Assembly: GCA_030597375.1 (NCBI GenBank) | Contig: JAUVRX010000008.1 | Coordinates: forward strand, 1-33,272 | Reading direction: 5' to 3' | Length of the DNA: 33,272 nucleotides | Source: Acidobacteriota bacterium | Lineage (GTDB): Bacteria > Acidobacteriota > Thermoanaerobaculia > Multivoradales > JAHEKO01 | Part shown: piece by piece, positions 20,307 to 29,675 of the stretch | Layout of the letters: every line of letters starts with the position of its first letter | How positions within the stretch are numbered: position 1 is the first letter of the stretch | Program-made: the position numbers and the translations under genes | Notes under the pieces: generated by a model | The model's input: the letters and a program-made list of their open reading frames with translations, nothing else | Told to the model about the DNA's origin: nothing | The model's database searches: none

Positions 20307-22679
20307 ATGAAGCTTGCAAGCATTCGTTCCGCATTGATAGCCCTTCTACTTGCGAGGGTTCTGGCTCTCCCTGCCTTGGCGCAGGATCTGGAGGGTCAAC
20401 CGATCCAGGAGATCCTTTACCAGGGCCTCGAGTCGCTGACGGAGGACACTCTCAATTACTACCTCGGTCTGGCTGAGGGGGAGATCTACGACGCCGCCAG
20501 GTTGAACGAGAAGGTGCACGCCCTGTGGTCGCGGAATCTGGTGGACGACATCAGCATCGAGGCGGCTCCAGTAGCTGGCGGGGTGCGGCTGGTGGTGTCG
20601 ATAAAAGAAAGGCCGATCCTGCGATCCATCGAGTACGAGGGGCTCAAGCGGATCAGCCGCTCGGACATCAACGAGAAGATCATCACGGACTCGATCCGGG
20701 TTCGCGAAGGCGATTCCCTCAGCCTCGGTGAGCTCCATAGGCTCAAGGGCTCCATCGAGGAGCTGTACGCGGAAAAAGGCTTCCGCTTGGCGGAAGCCAA
20801 CTACACCATCGAGGAAGCCTCGAGGTCCGATAGACGTGTCGTGTATTCGATCGACGAAGGCGACAAGGTCAGGGTCGGCGAGATCGACTTCGAAGGCAAT
20901 ACGGTGTTCAAGGATAGGCGATTGGCCTGGACGATGGGGGACACCAAGGAATCCAACATCATTACCAAGATGTTGAAGAAGGACATCTACAGTCCTGCTT
21001 CGCTGGAGGAGGATCTCGACGGTATTCGGGAGCTCTATCAGAAGGCTGGCTACAAGAACGTTGTCCTGGGGGATCCGAAGATCGAGGTCAGGCCCGTGAA
21101 GGGCGGCGAGGCCGCCGGGGCCGAAGTCAAACGTCGCCTGTTCATCACGATTCCGGTAGAGGAGGGGGATCGCTGGCGCCTGGGCGAGATCACCATCGAA
21201 GGCGCCGATACGTTTCCAGCCGAGATACTTCTCCGGCAGTTCGAGCGACCCAAGGGTGGTTGGTTGCGCTCCAAGGTGATCGACGAAGGCCTGGAGACGA
21301 TTCGGGAGCTCTACTCGAACACCGGTCACCTCTTCGCACAGATCGAGCCGGAGCTCGTCGAGAGGGCCGATCAGGTCGCAGACGTGATCATCCATGTAGA
21401 TGAAGGCGACCAGTTCCGCATCGGTCGGATCGAGTTCTCCGGCAACACCAAGACCAAAGACAAGGTGTTGCGACGCGACATGAGCATCCAGGAAGGCCTG
21501 GTGATGAACACCGGGGCCCTGAAGAACAGCCTGCTGCGCATCGGGCAATCCGAGGTCTTCATGGTCGATGAAGAGGATCCTGTGGCCTTCGATATCGATT
21601 CGGAGGACCAGCTGGTGAACCTGACCATCCAGGGCGAAGAGGGCGAGCGAACCGAGATGCTGTTCGGTGGTGGTTTCAGCGAAGTCGACGGCTTTTTCGG
21701 TCAGTTCCAGTTCAGGACCCGGAACTTCCTCGGCCGGGGCGAGACTCTCGGCGTCTCCGCGCAGCTAGGTTCCCGGCAGGATATCTACGACCTGTCCTAC
21801 TTCATCCCCTGGTTCCTGAACAAGCCACAGAGCTTCGGCGCATCGATCTTCAAGCGTCGTCTCGACTACAATCTGCTCACCGGGCAAACGGTATTCCAGG
21901 ATAATTTCGGCGGTACCCTGACCTACGGCCGAAACCTGGGGATATTCGGAAATTTTTCCACCACCTTTTCGCGCTTCGACTCCGACGAAGCCCGGACCGA
22001 ATTCGACCTGGAAGGCAACCCGATCACCCAGCAGATCGAGCGAAAAGTAGCGATGCTGCGCTGGTCTGTGGTGAGGGATCGGAGGGATAGCCGCCTGCAG
22101 CCGACCTTCGGGAGCCGGGCGTATCTGTCGCTGGATCTGGCCGGGGGCCCGCTGGGTGGCAACACGGATTTCTGGAGACCGCAGGGCTCCTACAGCAGGT
22201 TCTTACCCATCACAAAGGGCCGCATGCGAACGGTTCTCGCAGTCAACGCTGCAGGCGGCTACATCGAAGCGATCGGCGATACTCCTCTGTATTTCAATGA
22301 CCGGTTCTATCTCGGCGGCGAGAACAGCGTCCGGGGATTCAAGTATCGATCCATCTGGGTGAGGGACTCGGATGGCAACACGGTGACCGACCTCTCGGGG
22401 TTTCCTCTCGGTGGCAATCGATCCATTCAGCTCAACATCGAGGCGATCTTCGTGCTCAAGGGTCCGTTCCGCTTCCTCTTCTACACCGATGGCGGCAAGG
22501 TCTATGGTGACGACCAGGATCTCAGTTTCGAGAACTTCCGGGTCTCCGCCGGGGCGGAGCTACAGGTTACCGTCCCCATGTTGGGTGCGCCCCTCCGCTT
22601 CATCTACGCCTACAACGTCAATCCATTACCTGACGATCGATTCGAGACTTTCCAGTTCAGCATCGGTCCGGGTTTCTGA
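20307..22679 (+). CDS. bamA: Outer membrane protein assembly factor BamA
   Basis: Signal peptide 'MKLASIRSALIALLLARVLALPALAQ', multiple POTRA repeats, C-terminal barrel with 'NSVRGFKYRSIW' and terminal aromatic '...FQFSIGPGF'. ATG 20307 preferred over 20205. Confidence 0.93.
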   Translation: MKLASIRSALIALLLARVLALPALAQDLEGQPIQEILYQGLESLTEDTLNYYLGLAEGEIYDAARLNEKVHALWSRNLVDDISIEAAPVAGGVRLVVSIKERPILRSIEYEGLKRISRSDINEKIITDSIRVREGDSLSLGELHRLKGSIEELYAEKGFRLAEANYTIEEASRSDRRVVYSIDEGDKVRVGEIDFEGNTVFKDRRLAWTMGDTKESNIITKMLKKDIYSPASLEEDLDGIRELYQKAGYKNVVLGDPKIEVRPVKGGEAAGAEVKRRLFITIPVEEGDRWRLGEITIEGADTFPAEILLRQFERPKGGWLRSKVIDEGLETIRELYSNTGHLFAQIEPELVERADQVADVIIHVDEGDQFRIGRIEFSGNTKTKDKVLRRDMSIQEGLVMNTGALKNSLLRIGQSEVFMVDEEDPVAFDIDSEDQLVNLTIQGEEGERTEMLFGGGFSEVDGFFGQFQFRTRNFLGRGETLGVSAQLGSRQDIYDLSYFIPWFLNKPQSFGASIFKRRLDYNLLTGQTVFQDNFGGTLTYGRNLGIFGNFSTTFSRFDSDEARTEFDLEGNPITQQIERKVAMLRWSVVRDRRDSRLQPTFGSRAYLSLDLAGGPLGGNTDFWRPQGSYSRFLPITKGRMRTVLAVNAAGGYIEAIGDTPLYFNDRFYLGGENSVRGFKYRSIWVRDSDGNTVTDLSGFPLGGNRSIQLNIEAIFVLKGPFRFLFYTDGGKVYGDDQDLSFENFRVSAGAELQVTVPMLGAPLRFIYAYNVNPLPDDRFETFQFSIGPGF

Positions 22680-22692
22680 GTCATCCAGGGGT

Positions 22693-23271
22693 GTGAGTCT
22701 CGTGAGAACCGGCAGGAAGACGACTGTTCGCTCGTTCGGGAGCTCGTGGCTCGGGCTGGTTTTGACGTTGGTAGCCGGCCAGATCGCAGCCCAGCAGACC
22801 GAGATTTCAGGGACTGTCAAAGTGGCGGTCATCGATGTCCAGCGTCTGGTGGTCGAGTCCACGAAGGGACAGGCCGTTCTGGAAAAGCTCAGGAGCCTGA
22901 CGGAGCAGAAGCAGGCCGAAGCCGACGCCATGCAGCAGGAGGTCCGGGACCTGGAAGCCCGGGTGCAGGAAGGGCACATTTCCTTATCCGAAGAACGGTT
23001 CGCGGAGATCGAGAAGGAGCTCGAGGACAAGCTCATCGCGTACCAGCGATTCGAAGATGACGCCCAACGGGAGATGCAAGAGGAGCAGGCCAGGGCCTTT
23101 GCCGAAATCGAGGGCGAGATGATGCCGATCATCACGCAGGCCGGCACGGAGTTGCAGTACACTTTGATCTTCAATAAGTTCAGTAGTGGATTGCTCTTTG
23201 CCAAGGACGAGGTGGACATCACCGACCTGATCTTGCAGCGATACAACGCAGCGACACCAGAGGACGATTAG
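22693..23271 (+). CDS. OmpH/Skp family periplasmic chaperone
   Basis: Signal-like N-terminus, 'VKVAVIDVQRLVVESTKGQAVLEKLRSLTEQKQAEADAMQQEVRDLEARV' long coiled coil, between bamA and lpxD. GTG start at 22693 or 22702; the 22411 ORF start lies inside bamA. Confidence 0.88.
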   Translation: MSLVRTGRKTTVRSFGSSWLGLVLTLVAGQIAAQQTEISGTVKVAVIDVQRLVVESTKGQAVLEKLRSLTEQKQAEADAMQQEVRDLEARVQEGHISLSEERFAEIEKELEDKLIAYQRFEDDAQREMQEEQARAFAEIEGEMMPIITQAGTELQYTLIFNKFSSGLLFAKDEVDITDLILQRYNAATPEDD

Positions 23272-23274
23272 ATC

Positions 23275-24306
23275 TTGAGTTATCGATTGGCTGAGCTGGC
23301 TGAGAAGGTCGGTGGAGAGGTGCGGGGTGATCCCGATCGCCAGGTCGATGGCATTCGGGGCCTCGAAACGGCTGGGCCCAGGGATCTGTCGTTCTTCACC
23401 CATCGGCGCTACCGAAAGGCCGCGATCTCCAGTAAGGCCGGAGCGTTGCTGGTGTCTCCGCAGGTGGTAGACATGGAGCACGACCTGTTGGTTGTGCCGG
23501 ACCCCTACTACACGCTCGCCGAGCTTCTCGACCTCATCTACCCGCAGCCATCCAAGCCTGCAGGAGTCCATGCCACCGCCGTCATCGGAGAGGGCGCCGT
23601 CGTCGATCCCAGTGCCAGCGTCGGGCCCTGTGCGGTCATCGGAGAGCGGTCCAGGCTCGCCGCCGAGGTGGAGATTCGCGCTCATGTGGTAGTGGGCAGG
23701 GACTGTGAGATCGGCAGGGAAACCGTGCTTTTTCCGGGGGTGGTGATCTACGACGACGTCGAGATCGGGGAGCGTTGCCGCGTTCATTCCGGGGTGGTCG
23801 TGGGTAGCGATGGCTTCGGATATGCTCAGCACGAAGGCGTGCATGTGAAGCTCAAGCACGTCGGGCGTGTGGTCGTGGAGGACGACGTCGAGATCGGTGC
23901 CAACTCGGCGATCGATCGTGCGCTCCTGGACGAGACCCGTATCGGCGCTGGTAGCAAGGTGGATAACCTCGTTCAGATCGGACACAACGTGAGTTTGGGC
24001 TGCGGTTGCCTGCTCGTTTCGCAGTCCGGCATATCGGGTAGCACGCGTCTGGGAGATGGGGTGATCGTTGCCGGTCAGAGCGGGCTCAGCGGCCATCTGG
24101 TGCTGGGTGACGGAGTGCAGGTGGCCGCAAAGTCGGCTGTTTTCAAATCGGTCGAGGCTGGCAAGAAGGTCGCCGGGATCCCAGCAACCGAGGCTTCGAG
24201 CTGGCTGCGTCAACAGGCCCTGGTCCGCCGTATCGTGGAGCTGAGGCGCCGGATCGCCACCTTGGAGCGATCGGCAGAGACCCGAAGACAGGAGATAGAG
24301 TCTTGA
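23275..24306 (+). CDS. lpxD: UDP-3-O-(3-hydroxyacyl)glucosamine N-acyltransferase
   Basis: N-terminal LpxD domain 'GLETAGPRDLSFFTHRRYRKA', left-handed beta-helix hexapeptides, 'SDGFGYA', 'VQIGHNVSLGCGCLL'. TTG start. Confidence 0.95.
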   Translation: MSYRLAELAEKVGGEVRGDPDRQVDGIRGLETAGPRDLSFFTHRRYRKAAISSKAGALLVSPQVVDMEHDLLVVPDPYYTLAELLDLIYPQPSKPAGVHATAVIGEGAVVDPSASVGPCAVIGERSRLAAEVEIRAHVVVGRDCEIGRETVLFPGVVIYDDVEIGERCRVHSGVVVGSDGFGYAQHEGVHVKLKHVGRVVVEDDVEIGANSAIDRALLDETRIGAGSKVDNLVQIGHNVSLGCGCLLVSQSGISGSTRLGDGVIVAGQSGLSGHLVLGDGVQVAAKSAVFKSVEAGKKVAGIPATEASSWLRQQALVRRIVELRRRIATLERSAETRRQEIES

Positions 24307-24752
24307 GTGGCACTGATGAGACACGAGACCTGAGCTGGATCACCTCGATCCTGCCGCATCGCTATCCCATGCTGATGGTGGATCGCGTTCTGGAGATCGA
24401 GCCGAATAAGAAGATTGTCGCCATCAAGAACGTGACCGCCAATGAAGAGTTCTTCAACGGGCATTTTCCTGGCAACCCTGTGATGCCAGGAGTCCTGCTA
24501 GTGGAGGGGATGGCGCAGGCTGCTGGAATCCTCGTCCTGCACGATAATCCCCACCGTGCCGAGAAGCTTCTATTCTTCATGTCCATCGAGCGGGCGCGGT
24601 TTCGGCGGCCGGTCGTGCCTGGTGATCAGGTTCGCTACGAGGTCGAGATGCTGCGCCAGCGTCCACGGTACTGCAAGCTCAGCGGGCGAGCACTCGTCGA
24701 CGGCCAGGTCGCCGCCGAAGCTATCTGTACCTCGGCCTTGGTGGATCGCTGA
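24303..24752 (+). CDS. fabZ: 3-hydroxyacyl-[acyl-carrier-protein] dehydratase FabZ
   Basis: 'LPHRYPMLMVDRVLEIEP', 'NGHFPGNPVMPGVLLVEGMAQAAGIL'. TTG start overlaps the lpxD TGA. Confidence 0.95.
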   Translation: MSGTDETRDLSWITSILPHRYPMLMVDRVLEIEPNKKIVAIKNVTANEEFFNGHFPGNPVMPGVLLVEGMAQAAGILVLHDNPHRAEKLLFFMSIERARFRRPVVPGDQVRYEVEMLRQRPRYCKLSGRALVDGQVAAEAICTSALVDR

Positions 24753-24889
24753 GCACCGGGCGGGGATTCCGGATCCACGGAGAGCCGACATCTTCCTTCA
24801 ACTTCGAGCGCAGTGATGCAACAACAGATCGGCCAGGGTGAGGGCCTCGAGGGCCTCATTCGTGGAGCCGATCAGGAGCATCAGAGATC

Positions 24890-25708
24890 ATGGGGAACCT
24901 GATTCATTCGACTGCCATCATCGATCCAGAGGCCGATCTCGCGGCCTCTGTGAGAGTCGGTGCCTATGCAGTTGTCGGGCCGCAGGTATCGATTGGAGAG
25001 TATTCGGAGTTGGGCCCCGGAGCTCAGATCGGTGGTTACACCAGGATCGGTGAGGGCAACCGGATATTCCCTCACGCCTGTGTGGGTTTCGAACCACAGG
25101 ACCTCAAGTACGGAGGCGGAGAGACCTGGCTCGAGATCGGAGATCGCAACGTGTTCCGAGAGTTCGTCACCATCCATCGGGGTACAGAGGAGGGTGGGGG
25201 GCTTACGACGATTGCTGATGACAACCTGTTCATGGCCTACTCCCATGTAGCCCACGACTGTCACGTTGGAAGTCGAACAATTTTCAGCAATGCGGCGACC
25301 CTGGCCGGACACGTCGAGATTCAGGACGATGTCACGGTCGGGGCATTCGGTGCCGTTCACCAGTTCTGTCGGGTCGGCCGTCATGCCTACATCGGCGGAT
25401 TCTCGGTACTCACACGGGATGCTCTTCCCTGGGTGAAGACAGTCGGGCAGAAGCCTCTGTGCTACGGAGTCAACACCATCGGACTGGAGCGCAAGGGATT
25501 CGACAAACCGACGATCGAGCGGCTCCAATCCGCCATGCGTGTTCTGTTGCGCTCCGGCCTCAACACCTCTCGTGCTGTCGAAAGGCTGCGCCAGGAGTAC
25601 GCGGGAGACCCGGATATCGACTACTTGATCGATTTCATCGAGTCCTCGCAGCGGGGCGTCATCACGGCAACTCCTGGCAGGCGGGGTGGACGAGGAGGAG
25701 GCCCTTGA
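24890..25708 (+). CDS. lpxA: Acyl-ACP--UDP-N-acetylglucosamine O-acyltransferase
   Basis: 'IHSTAIIDPEADLAASVRVGAYAVVG', 'QDLKYGGGETWLEIGDRNVFREFVTIHRGT', 'SHVAHDCHVG', 'NAATLAGHV', 'AVHQFCRVGRHAYIGG', 'YGVNTIGLERKGF'. Confidence 0.96.
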   Translation: MGNLIHSTAIIDPEADLAASVRVGAYAVVGPQVSIGEYSELGPGAQIGGYTRIGEGNRIFPHACVGFEPQDLKYGGGETWLEIGDRNVFREFVTIHRGTEEGGGLTTIADDNLFMAYSHVAHDCHVGSRTIFSNAATLAGHVEIQDDVTVGAFGAVHQFCRVGRHAYIGGFSVLTRDALPWVKTVGQKPLCYGVNTIGLERKGFDKPTIERLQSAMRVLLRSGLNTSRAVERLRQEYAGDPDIDYLIDFIESSQRGVITATPGRRGGRGGGP

Positions 25709-26646
25709 GCGGCTCGCGAGATCCCGTGCGGGTCGGAGTCATCGGCACCGGTGCGCTGGGTCGGCATCACGTACGCATCCTTGCCGAGCACCCAGCTGCC
25801 GAGCTGGTGGGCGTTTTCGATACCAACAGCGACGCCGCAAGGCGAGTCGGGGAGAAGTTCGGCGCCAAGGTCTTCGGTGACATGGAGGGCCTGGTCAGCG
25901 AGTTGGAGGCTGCCGTGGTCGCCGTGCCGACCCTCGATCACTGCAAGGTGGGTTGCGATCTACTCCAGCGTGGAGTTCACGTGCTGGTGGAGAAACCAAT
26001 CGCATCGAATCTGGAGGAGGCCGATCGGCTGGTAGCGGCGGCAGGGGACCGAGTTCTGGCAGTCGGGCATGTCGAATTCTTCAATCCGGCCGTACAGCGG
26101 CTCATTCAGGTAGAGGGGCAGCCCGGCTTTGTCGAGGTTCATCGGCTGGCTGTCTTCACACCTCGAAGCCTGGATATCGACGTTGTGCTCGACCTGATGA
26201 TTCACGATCTCCAGATCCTGCACGCCCTGGACCCCAGCCCCGTGTCGGAAGTCCGAGCCACCGGCATCAGTGTGCTCTCCTCGAGAATCGATATTGCCAA
26301 TGCGCGGGTAGCTCTGGAGTCTGGGTGCGTTGCCAACATCACGGCTTCCAGGGTTTCCTCGCAGAAGGTGAGGAAGCTGCGAGTATTCCTGCCGAAACAG
26401 GGCTACTATTCAGTGGACTATCAGGAGCAGAAGATTCAGGGTTTCCGACTTCTAGTGGGAGAAGGTGGGCCAGACATAGCGCCAGATCCGTTGCCGGTGG
26501 AGCAACAGGAGCCTCTCAAAGTGGAGCTCGGAGCGTTCCTGGCACGGTGCCGTGGGGAGAATGCGGTGCTGGTAGACGGACGACAGGGTCGGCGAGCTCT
26601 GAAGACAGCCTTCCGGGTTCTGGAGGCGATATCGGCCTCACCCTGA
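25705..26646 (+). CDS. Gfo/Idh/MocA-family NAD(P)-dependent oxidoreductase (GnnA-like by context)
   Basis: Rossmann 'VRVGVIGTGALGRHHVRILAEHPAAELVGVFD', 'VEKPIA', 'LDLMIHDLQILHAL'. TTG start overlaps the lpxA TGA. Confidence 0.88.
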   Translation: MSGSRDPVRVGVIGTGALGRHHVRILAEHPAAELVGVFDTNSDAARRVGEKFGAKVFGDMEGLVSELEAAVVAVPTLDHCKVGCDLLQRGVHVLVEKPIASNLEEADRLVAAAGDRVLAVGHVEFFNPAVQRLIQVEGQPGFVEVHRLAVFTPRSLDIDVVLDLMIHDLQILHALDPSPVSEVRATGISVLSSRIDIANARVALESGCVANITASRVSSQKVRKLRVFLPKQGYYSVDYQEQKIQGFRLLVGEGGPDIAPDPLPVEQQEPLKVELGAFLARCRGENAVLVDGRQGRRALKTAFRVLEAISASP

Positions 26647-26680
26647 GACAGGCTGTGCTGGATAAGCGAAGGGAGACCAA

Positions 26681-27559
26681 ATGAGCGAAGTACGCATTGG
26701 AGTCATAGGAGGAAGTGGCCTCTACCATATGGAGGGGTTGACCGTGCAGGAGGAACGCCCGATGTCGACCCCGTTCGGCGAGCCTTCAGACGCCTTTATC
26801 CTGGGAGAGCTGGACGGTATCCCGGTTGTCTTTCTAGCCCGACACGGAAGGGGGCATCGTCTCCTTCCTTCAGAGCTCAACTTCAGAGCGAACATCTTCG
26901 GTTTCAAGCTGCTGGGGGTAGAGCGCCTGATCTCGGTGAGTGCAGTCGGATCGATGAAGGTGGAGTATCGACCGACCGACATCGTGGTGCCGGATCAGTT
27001 CTTCGACCGCACGCGCCACAGAGCCGACACCTTTTTCGGCGACGGTCTCGTGGCCCATGTCTCCCTTGCCAATCCAGTCTGTCCAGACCTCTCGGAGCTC
27101 TTTTGCGACTGCGCCAGAGAGGCCGGTGCGAGGAGTCATCGTGGTGGGACCTACCTGTGTATGGAAGGTCCGCAGTTCTCGACCCGAGCCGAATCCGACA
27201 TCTATCGCCAATGGGGTGTGGATGTTATCGGGATGACCAATCTGCAGGAAGCCAAGTTGGCCCGCGAAGCAGAGATCTGCTATGCGACGCTGGCCATGGT
27301 AACGGACTATGACTGCTGGCACGAGGAGGAGGAGAACGTCAACGGACAGGCGGTGATGGAGGTTCTTCAACAGAATGCGGCCACCGCCCAGGACGTGGTT
27401 CGGCGGGTAATCCGCAGGCTCGAGGCCGAGCGTACCTGTGGCTGCGCAGAGGCCCTGCGGAGCGCCTTGATCACCGATTCCTCCCTGATTCCTCAGGCGA
27501 CGAAGGAGAGACTGGCTCCAATCATCGGCAAGTATCTGGGGTCGAGAGACTCAGCCTGA
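26681..27559 (+). CDS. mtnP: S-methyl-5'-thioadenosine phosphorylase (MTAP type)
   Basis: 'IGVIGGSGLYHMEGL', 'LARHGRGHRLLPSELNFRANIFGFKLLGVERLISVSAVGSM', 'MEGPQFSTRAES', 'GMTNLQEAKLAREAEICYATLAMVTDYDCWH'. Confidence 0.93.
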   Translation: MSEVRIGVIGGSGLYHMEGLTVQEERPMSTPFGEPSDAFILGELDGIPVVFLARHGRGHRLLPSELNFRANIFGFKLLGVERLISVSAVGSMKVEYRPTDIVVPDQFFDRTRHRADTFFGDGLVAHVSLANPVCPDLSELFCDCAREAGARSHRGGTYLCMEGPQFSTRAESDIYRQWGVDVIGMTNLQEAKLAREAEICYATLAMVTDYDCWHEEEENVNGQAVMEVLQQNAATAQDVVRRVIRRLEAERTCGCAEALRSALITDSSLIPQATKERLAPIIGKYLGSRDSA

Positions 27560-28326
27560 TGGCCAGAATCCTGATCACCAACGATGACGGCGTGTTTTCC
27601 GAAGGCCTGAAGCTGCTGGCCGATGCTCTGGGTGAGATCGCGCGGGTCACCGTCGTTGCACCCGACAGGGAGCAGAGCGCCTCGGGTCACTCGCTGACGC
27701 TGCACCGTCCGTTGCGTATGCAGCAGCTCCAGGAGAATCTCTTCTCGGTAGATGGAACTCCGACAGACTGCGTCAACCTCGCCGTGCTCTGGCTGATGAA
27801 GGACTCACCCCCCGATCTGGTGGTCTCCGGCATCAACTTCGGATGCAACATGGGCGACGATGTGACCTACTCCGGTACGGTGAGCGCTACCTTCGAAGGC
27901 ACCCTGCTGGGGATACCCTCGGTTGCCTTCAGCCAGGAGGTGGAAGAGCAGTTCTCATTCGAGAGAGCGGCGAAGTTCGCCCAGCGCTTCATCGGGGTTC
28001 TGCTAGATGAGCCCTTGCCAGAAGACCTGCTCCTGAACGTCAACATCCCGGCCGAGTCACCCCGTGGGGTGGAGCTCACCCGGCTCGGTAAGAGGAAGTA
28101 CAAACAGGTTGTCGTCGAGAAGGAGGACCCGCGAGGCAAGAGGTACTTCTGGATCGCTGGAACGCCCGAGTGGCAGGAAGAGGAGGGCACCGACCAGGCG
28201 GCGCTGTCTGCGGGTCTGGTGTCGGTGACGCCGCTTCACCTGGACCTGACCGACTACCGCGGCCTCGAATCCTACGGCGATCTCGCAGCTCGCTTCGACG
28301 ATTTGACCGGAGATCTCGAGACTTGA
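27559..28326 (+). CDS. surE: 5'-nucleotidase SurE
   Basis: 'ILITNDDGVFSEGLKLLADAL', 'VVAPDREQSASGHSLTLHRPL', 'DLVVSGINFGCNMGDDVTYSGTVSATFEG'. TGATG overlap with mtnP. Confidence 0.95.
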   Translation: MARILITNDDGVFSEGLKLLADALGEIARVTVVAPDREQSASGHSLTLHRPLRMQQLQENLFSVDGTPTDCVNLAVLWLMKDSPPDLVVSGINFGCNMGDDVTYSGTVSATFEGTLLGIPSVAFSQEVEEQFSFERAAKFAQRFIGVLLDEPLPEDLLLNVNIPAESPRGVELTRLGKRKYKQVVVEKEDPRGKRYFWIAGTPEWQEEEGTDQAALSAGLVSVTPLHLDLTDYRGLESYGDLAARFDDLTGDLET

Positions 28327-28973
28327 ATCCCGAGTTCACCTATCAGCGCGACCGAATGGTCCGGCTGGTAGAGGCGCGAGGAGTTCGGGACGCGCGGGTG
28401 CTGGAGGCCATGCGTGCAATTCCCCGGCACCAATTCGTACCAGAACACATGAGAGCGCAGGCCTACAGTGATCACGCCCTACCGATCGGTTCCAATCAGA
28501 CCATCTCGCAACCCTACGTGGTGGCCCGGATGACCGAGCTCCTGAAGGTCGAGGCAGGGCACTCGGTTCTCGAGGTGGGCACCGGATCCGGATATCAAAC
28601 CGCCATCCTGTCCAAGTTGTCGAAAAGGGTCTTCAGTCTCGAGCGTATTTCAGATCTGGCGCACCAGGCCATCGACCGGATGCGTCAGTTGGGCCTGGAG
28701 AATGTGAAGATCCAGACCTTCGACGGCACAGTCGGATGGAGCGATATGGCGCCGTTCGATCGAATTCTCGTCACCGCTGGGGCTCCGAAGGCGCCACAAC
28801 CGCTCATCGAGCAGCTGCGGGTTGGAGGACTCCTGTTGATACCCGAGGGGGGGCGGCAGGAGCAGAGGCTGGTGGTCTATCGCAAACTGCGCCATGGAGT
28901 GCGGCGGTCGGTGGGCGAGCCGGTGATGTTCGTGCCGCTGGTGGGTCGCCACGGGTGGGAAAAGGAGCAATAG
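28323..28973 (+). CDS. pcm: Protein-L-isoaspartate O-methyltransferase
   Basis: 'RDARVLEAMRAIPRHQFVPEHMRAQAYSDHALPIGSNQTISQPYVVARMTELL' and 'SVLEVGTGSGYQTAILSKL'. TTG start overlaps the surE TGA; the upstream ORF extension overlaps surE and is spurious. Confidence 0.94.
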   Translation: MNPEFTYQRDRMVRLVEARGVRDARVLEAMRAIPRHQFVPEHMRAQAYSDHALPIGSNQTISQPYVVARMTELLKVEAGHSVLEVGTGSGYQTAILSKLSKRVFSLERISDLAHQAIDRMRQLGLENVKIQTFDGTVGWSDMAPFDRILVTAGAPKAPQPLIEQLRVGGLLLIPEGGRQEQRLVVYRKLRHGVRRSVGEPVMFVPLVGRHGWEKEQ

Positions 28974-29618
28974 GTGAGCTTTCTAAGGGGCCTCTGGCAT
29001 GACCTCCACGGGCTACTGAGCCAGATGTTGCATTGGGTGGAGGCTTTCGCTGCCACCGCCTATGGAGGCTGGGCGCTGTTCGGTCTGGCGTTCCTAGAGA
29101 GCAGCATTTTTCCGGTGCCGCCCGATGTCCTGTTGATCGCTCTGTGCCTGGGTAGGCCCGATCTGTCCTTCTGGTTCGCAGCGGTGTGTGCCGCCGGTTC
29201 GGTCCTGGGCGGGGCGGCGGGCTACGCCCTGGGCTATTTCGGGGGACGTCCGCTGCTGCTGAAGATGTTCGACGCGAAGAAAGTCGAAGCTGTACAGCGC
29301 TACTACGACAAGTACAACGCCTGGGCCACCGGGATTGCCGGTTTGACGCCGCTGCCCTACAAGCTGTTCACGATCTCAGGTGGTGCCTTTGCGATCAATT
29401 TCAAGGTCTTCATGATCGCCTCGGCGATCTCGCGGACGACCCGTTTCATGGGGGTTGCCGCCCTGATCTACTTTCTCGGAGAGACCGCCAAGACCTTTAT
29501 CGAAAAATACCTGAATGTGCTGTCCATAGCCTTTGTTATCCTGCTGATCCTGGGTTTCTGGCTGATAGGCCGATCGGCGCGAAAGGCCGGCAACGTAACC
29601 GAGGGCAGCGAAGCCTGA
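28974..29618 (+). CDS. YqaA/DedA-like VTT-domain membrane protein
   Basis: 'FLESSIFPVPPDVLLIALCLGRP', 'GYALGYFGGRPLL', 'GLTPLPYKLFTISGGAFAINFKVFMIASAISRTTRF'. GTG start right after the pcm stop. Confidence 0.88.
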   Translation: MSFLRGLWHDLHGLLSQMLHWVEAFAATAYGGWALFGLAFLESSIFPVPPDVLLIALCLGRPDLSFWFAAVCAAGSVLGGAAGYALGYFGGRPLLLKMFDAKKVEAVQRYYDKYNAWATGIAGLTPLPYKLFTISGGAFAINFKVFMIASAISRTTRFMGVAALIYFLGETAKTFIEKYLNVLSIAFVILLILGFWLIGRSARKAGNVTEGSEA

Positions 29619-29675
29619 AGCCTCCTGTAGCCCAGAACGACGGTCACTGACGACAGCAAGCGGAGAGCCGCAACC

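Noticed and set aside
28170-28322. N-terminal extension of the pcm ORF
   Set aside because: Lies inside surE in another frame; PCM homology begins at the TTG at 28323.
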